A stretch of 64,000 nucleotides of DNA from Toxoplasma gondii ME49 (lineage: Eukaryota; Apicomplexa; Conoidasida; Eucoccidiorida; Sarcocystidae), in contig NC_031479.1 in the NCBI RefSeq assembly GCF_000006565.2, positions 3,622,289 through 3,686,288 on the forward strand, in the 5' to 3' direction. Positions 60,301-64,000 of this stretch are shown here, in pieces. The notes under the pieces are model-generated. The model worked only from the letters and a program-made list of their open reading frames with translations. It was not told where the DNA came from and did no database searches. Positions within the stretch are counted from its first letter, which is position 1. Each line of letters opens with the position of its first letter. The translations under genes and the position numbers were made by a program.

Positions 60301-63300
60301 GCCCATCCCAAAAACGGAGACGGGAACTGCGCATGCAGTTATCTCGCTCTACAGGTCAGTGTCAGACAAGGAACCTTCCACTGTCTCGCGATTCGTGAAG
60401 GCGCAGCGAGTTCGGAGTTTAGGGAGAAACGAAAAAAAATGCGAGTCAAGAACAGAATTGAGGATAGGAAGAAAAATGTGGACCGCAAGAAGATTCTGGC
60501 GAAGCAGCGGTTGAAACGGGAGAGAAACTGCCTGCAAAAGAACCTTTGGAGTTGGGATTGTCTCCCTCTTTGAATCCGTTCCTCAAAGGCCTCGCTGCAT
60601 GCGCGTGTCTTGAGTTATAGTAGAAGGAGAACCCGTTGAGCGTCACATACCAATAGAACACAAAGATAATCAGGGGAGAGTGCGTTACTGAGTTTGTCAA
60701 CTGAAGGCGAGGAGAGAGAGGCAAACGGCCAGTCTTTGTGCACATTAGTTGGGGCTGTCTTTGGAGACTTACAAGAAGGCTCCGCTGCAGCCTCTTCTAT
60801 CGAATGGACATCATGGAGGAACGAAACTCGGCATGTTTAAGTGGCATGTGCCGTCAGTATCCAATCATCCACGATCATGTACTTATCACACAATCCGTTC
60901 TTCCTGAAGGGAAGGCCATTTCCTGGAAATCCAGCCCGGTACTTTTGTCTTCTGGCTCCCGTGACCTCCGCTTCAGTTCTACGCGTTTCGCGGTGATGCA
61001 ACGCTGAAGGACGACGCCACGCAACAGTCTGTCTCTAACTTGAGTAACCTAGGGACGCCGAGCAGACCCGGTCAGAGATGTCAAGAGTCCGCATCCTCTG
61101 GTTGCATCGGCGCTCCCGTGTGAGGGTGGTGCAAGCAACGACATCTTTGACGATGGGAACTTACCGCCTCGACAGCTTGTGTCACTCTGGCCACCAACAG
61201 AGCAGCGTGTTCTCCAGCTTTCTTGTTTTCTTCAGGTGCTTGGAGAAGCGCCTGGAGCTTCTCCGCCGCCAGAGACGGCAGCCGATCCGAGAAGAAGAGC
61301 AGAGACGAAGGGTTCCTCAGTTCCTTCGCGATTTCTTTTCTCCTGAAACATGCAGAGAGAAGAACCAAGTCGTCGAAGCTCATCCAGTCCTCGTCGGGTG
61401 CGTCTCCACTTTTGTGGATTTTCAGGTCGCTTCCGCCGCAGCGTCGGCGTCTCTCAACTTCGTCCACGATTGCGTCGAAGAGCGTCATCTCACGCGTCTC
61501 AGAAAGGTGACGGGGAAACGCTTCAGTGTCGCGCTCGTGGGAACCGAATCCTCCGAAGTCACCGTCGGCACTTTCGTCCTTCACCTGTGACCCGGCTCCG
61601 GGCGTCTGTACACCTCGCTTGAGCTCCCCACCGAGTTGTAGCGTGCTCCCGCTCTCGACGCCCTGCCGTTGTCGCCCGCTTTCAGTGCCTTCCGCGCCTA
61701 TTGGTCCGTGTATCTCTTCTTCTCCCCCTTTCTTCTCCCCTTCTTGCAGGAGTCGCGCTGCTAGTTGTCCCGCGACAGAGGCGCCTGGAGAAGACTCGGC
61801 CGAATCAAGGGAACGTGTCGGAGGGCCAGACGCATGCAGAGACGGTTCGGGAAGAGAAGGCAAGAGAGCGACTTGCGAAACGATTTTCAGCAGCTGAAGC
61901 AGACACGGACTGGGGAGCTCCGGGAGGAGGGGGAGGAGAACTCCGAACAGTTTTCTCCTAGCTTTCTCTGACCCTCGAAGAAGGACGGTCGCCAGCTGAA
62001 CCACGCCGCCCTCTTCCAGAAGTTCATCGAGAAGTCGACGCATACTTTCCCGTTGACGCCTGCCCACAACGGGTGCTCTGGCAAATTCAGGATCTCCGTG
62101 CTTATTTGGTGAGGCTTCTCCCTGGAGATTCGTCGTGACGACGGGAGAGAAGGAAAAAGGGAGAGAGGCGCTGTCGTTCGCTTGCGGAGACGAGGAAGCA
62201 GACTCGCTTTCGGAAAGATGAGAAGTGGCGACGAAAGCAAACGGAGAGTCGGGAGGGACATGAGGATATGCTGTCTGTGGACGAGGTGGGGTGAACGCGT
62301 TGTGCAGACCTTCCCTCGTTTCTGAAAGTACAGAAAGTCCTCGAGTCCGTTCTCCCTGCGGCTCGGGTCCAACGGCTGAGAGATACAAACCAGCTCTCGA
62401 CGACATTGGCGTTCTTTCCGAACCTTCTGTCAAGGAAGGAGTTACTTGCGCAGTTGCGTAGGTGTACATACACCCGAGGAACTCCACCAAAGGACCGGCA
62501 AGCGCATCAAGGAAGCGTTCCGGACGTTCGGTCGCGTATTCGTTGAGAGATCGATGGTGCGCAGGGCTTCCGTCCGTCGCCTCTGCTCTTCCGGCGTTCT
62601 GCTGTAGATACACCACAGCCTGCAGCGGTTTTTTCAGGCATCGAACAAGTTGCTGTGAAAACCCGTTCTGTCTCAGGTGTCCGTCCGCCAGAACAAGGCG
62701 CGCCGCCTCAAGAATCTCAGTTTGGAAAGCGACGAAACTCCTCTGAAGGTTCACCTGAACTTCCCGGAGCTGTCCCCCGTCTCCCTCTCGCCTTGGAGTG
62801 CTTGCCTCTCCACTCTGTTCTCCCTCCGACAGCGTCTCGTTCTTCTTCTTCGCCTCCGGCGTTGTCGAAACAGCGAGCTTTTGATAAAGACGTTCAGAGG
62901 CCAACACGCAGTTTGCAAGACTGGGAAGAACGGCCGCTTGCTTTCCAACGAGAGCACACAGAGAACTTGCATGTTCCTGGACAGTTTCGTCTCCGGAGAG
63001 GCACCGGTGCAGCCGACGGCGTTCCGCATCCAGTTCCCGAGTCACACATGTGACCGCTTCCTTCAGTGCAGAAAGAAGAGAGGAATGCAGAGCGTTTCTG
63101 TCGAGTGCAACACGCAGACTCCTGGAGAGAAGCTCAAGACGAACCAGTAGATGCTCCGATCTCTGTTCGACACTTGCCTGAGGAAAAGACGAGGGAAACT
63201 CCTCTGTAAGCCGTCGCCCGAGAGTTTCCTGGAGAACGCTCTCCAGCTCTGAAGTGTGCCTCTGTCCGACAGTTTGAGGCGTGATCGCAAGCGCTGGAAG

Positions 63301-64000
63301 GAGCTGCGCCAGCGACAGAGTTGGCGTCTGTTCCTCGTTTTTCAGAAGCGACAAAAGTCCCAGCGTTGACACATGTCGGAGCTCGCTGGCGCCGGGCACA
63401 TCTCTCAAGACACCGCGTTGCTCGAGTGTACATACAGTGACGTAGAAGGTGGTGAAGCGAGGAAGACCCCACGCGCGTTCAACCTGTTGGCTTGCGCGAC
63501 GCAGTTCTTCCATTTCTGAAGGGGAGAAGGACGCAGGGATTGTTGACAAGGATGGCAAAGGCGAAGAAGAGAGGCGACTCGCAGCCTGCTCTGGATCGTT
63601 CTCTTGCATGTTTGAGCGGCACTTTTCCAGGCAGATGCGGAATGGCAGGAGCGACGGCGAAGCGAGAGCCACTTGAACGAAGGTCCGAGCGAGGTACGAC
63701 AGAAGAGAAGGAGGAAGGGCCAGACGAAGAACTGGAAGTGCTGCGATGTCGACGAAGCCTCTAGAGCTGCAAAGGCGAATCCCTTCTTCACTGGCAACGA
63801 GAAATTCAATCACCTTTTGTCTTTCCTCGCTTCCCAAGACAGGCTGTTCCCCTTCTTCTTGTGTTTGTTCTTCTCTCTCGCCACCCGCTCCCATCCGCGG
63901 AAGACAGTACAGCAGATTGCGATAGTGTGCAAGAAGAGTTGCGTAGAGTTCCCTCTCTGCTGGCTCGCTAGGTCGTCCGTCGCGTCCGTCTTCGACCCCC
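57350..64000 (-). CDS. Large helical protein of unknown function (5' end outside window)
   Basis: Seven exons are proposed: 64000-61165 (continuing beyond the window), 60048-59719, 59097-58987, 58527-58448, 58283-57874, 57571-57515, 57459-57350. Junction phases agree. The first exon stays open to the edge, and the codons before the ATG at 63894 read as protein (ERELYATLLAHYRNLLYC), so the true start lies further right. The visible part is over 1,300 residues, mainly amphipathic helices rich in Leu, Glu, Arg and Ala (for example VRCLKKPLQAVVYLQ and ELWIEFQETLDAILRQILAG), with Ser/Gly-rich linkers. This resembles helical-repeat proteins, possibly of the heptatricopeptide/RAP-associated type, but no RAP domain is visible at the C-terminus and I do not recognise a family. 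Exon 1 (donor GCG|GTAAGT) and the exon at 58283-57874 are strong; the exon at 58527-58448 and the last acceptor (GAAG|AACTCC) are weak. Confidence 0.7.

Overview
The window looks like nuclear DNA of a cyst-forming coccidian apicomplexan (Toxoplasma/Hammondia/Neospora type). The reasons are roughly balanced base composition, genes broken by GT-AG introns of about 0.1-1.6 kb, long gene-free flanks, many short (TA)n tracts, homopolymer-rich disordered proteins, and an RAP-domain protein, a family expanded in Apicomplexa. I see no prokaryotic operon, rRNA, tRNA, CRISPR array or intact transposon. All gene models were built by eye from reading frame, splice-site consensus and intron-phase agreement. 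They are not supported by transcript data or by any database search.

Layout, left to right. (A) 1840-5712, plus: RAP-domain protein, probably organellar RNA metabolism. (B) 12719-6817, minus: divergent RAD51/RecA-fold paralog in ten exons with a degenerate Walker A motif. (C) 24267-16093, minus: about 1,692-residue RNA-binding protein with tandem CCHC zinc knuckles directly before one RRM. (D) about 30031-35484, plus: protein with three tandem CCCH zinc fingers, first exon not located. (E) 39795-37627, minus: small probable nuclear protein whose N-terminus resembles the TFIIA-gamma helical domain and whose C-terminus is KKRKV. (F) 52322-42510, minus: about 1,575-residue multi-pass membrane protein with a C-terminal RING finger carrying an enlarged loop. 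(G) 64000-57350, minus: very large helical protein of unknown function, cut by the right edge.

A and B converge, as do D and E; C and D diverge from a gene-poor 6-7 kb stretch. B-C and E-F-G run head to tail on the minus strand. The genes do not form one pathway. Two neighbouring genes (C, D) encode large RNA-binding regulators, A is probably an organellar RNA factor, B belongs to recombination/repair, E to nuclear transcription, and F to membrane-associated ubiquitylation.

For A, B, C, E and F the proposed exon lengths sum to a multiple of three and every junction agrees in phase. That is the main internal support for the models. The least certain points are the end of exon 1 in A, the 5' end of D, one intron in F, the last acceptors of G, and a GC donor in E.
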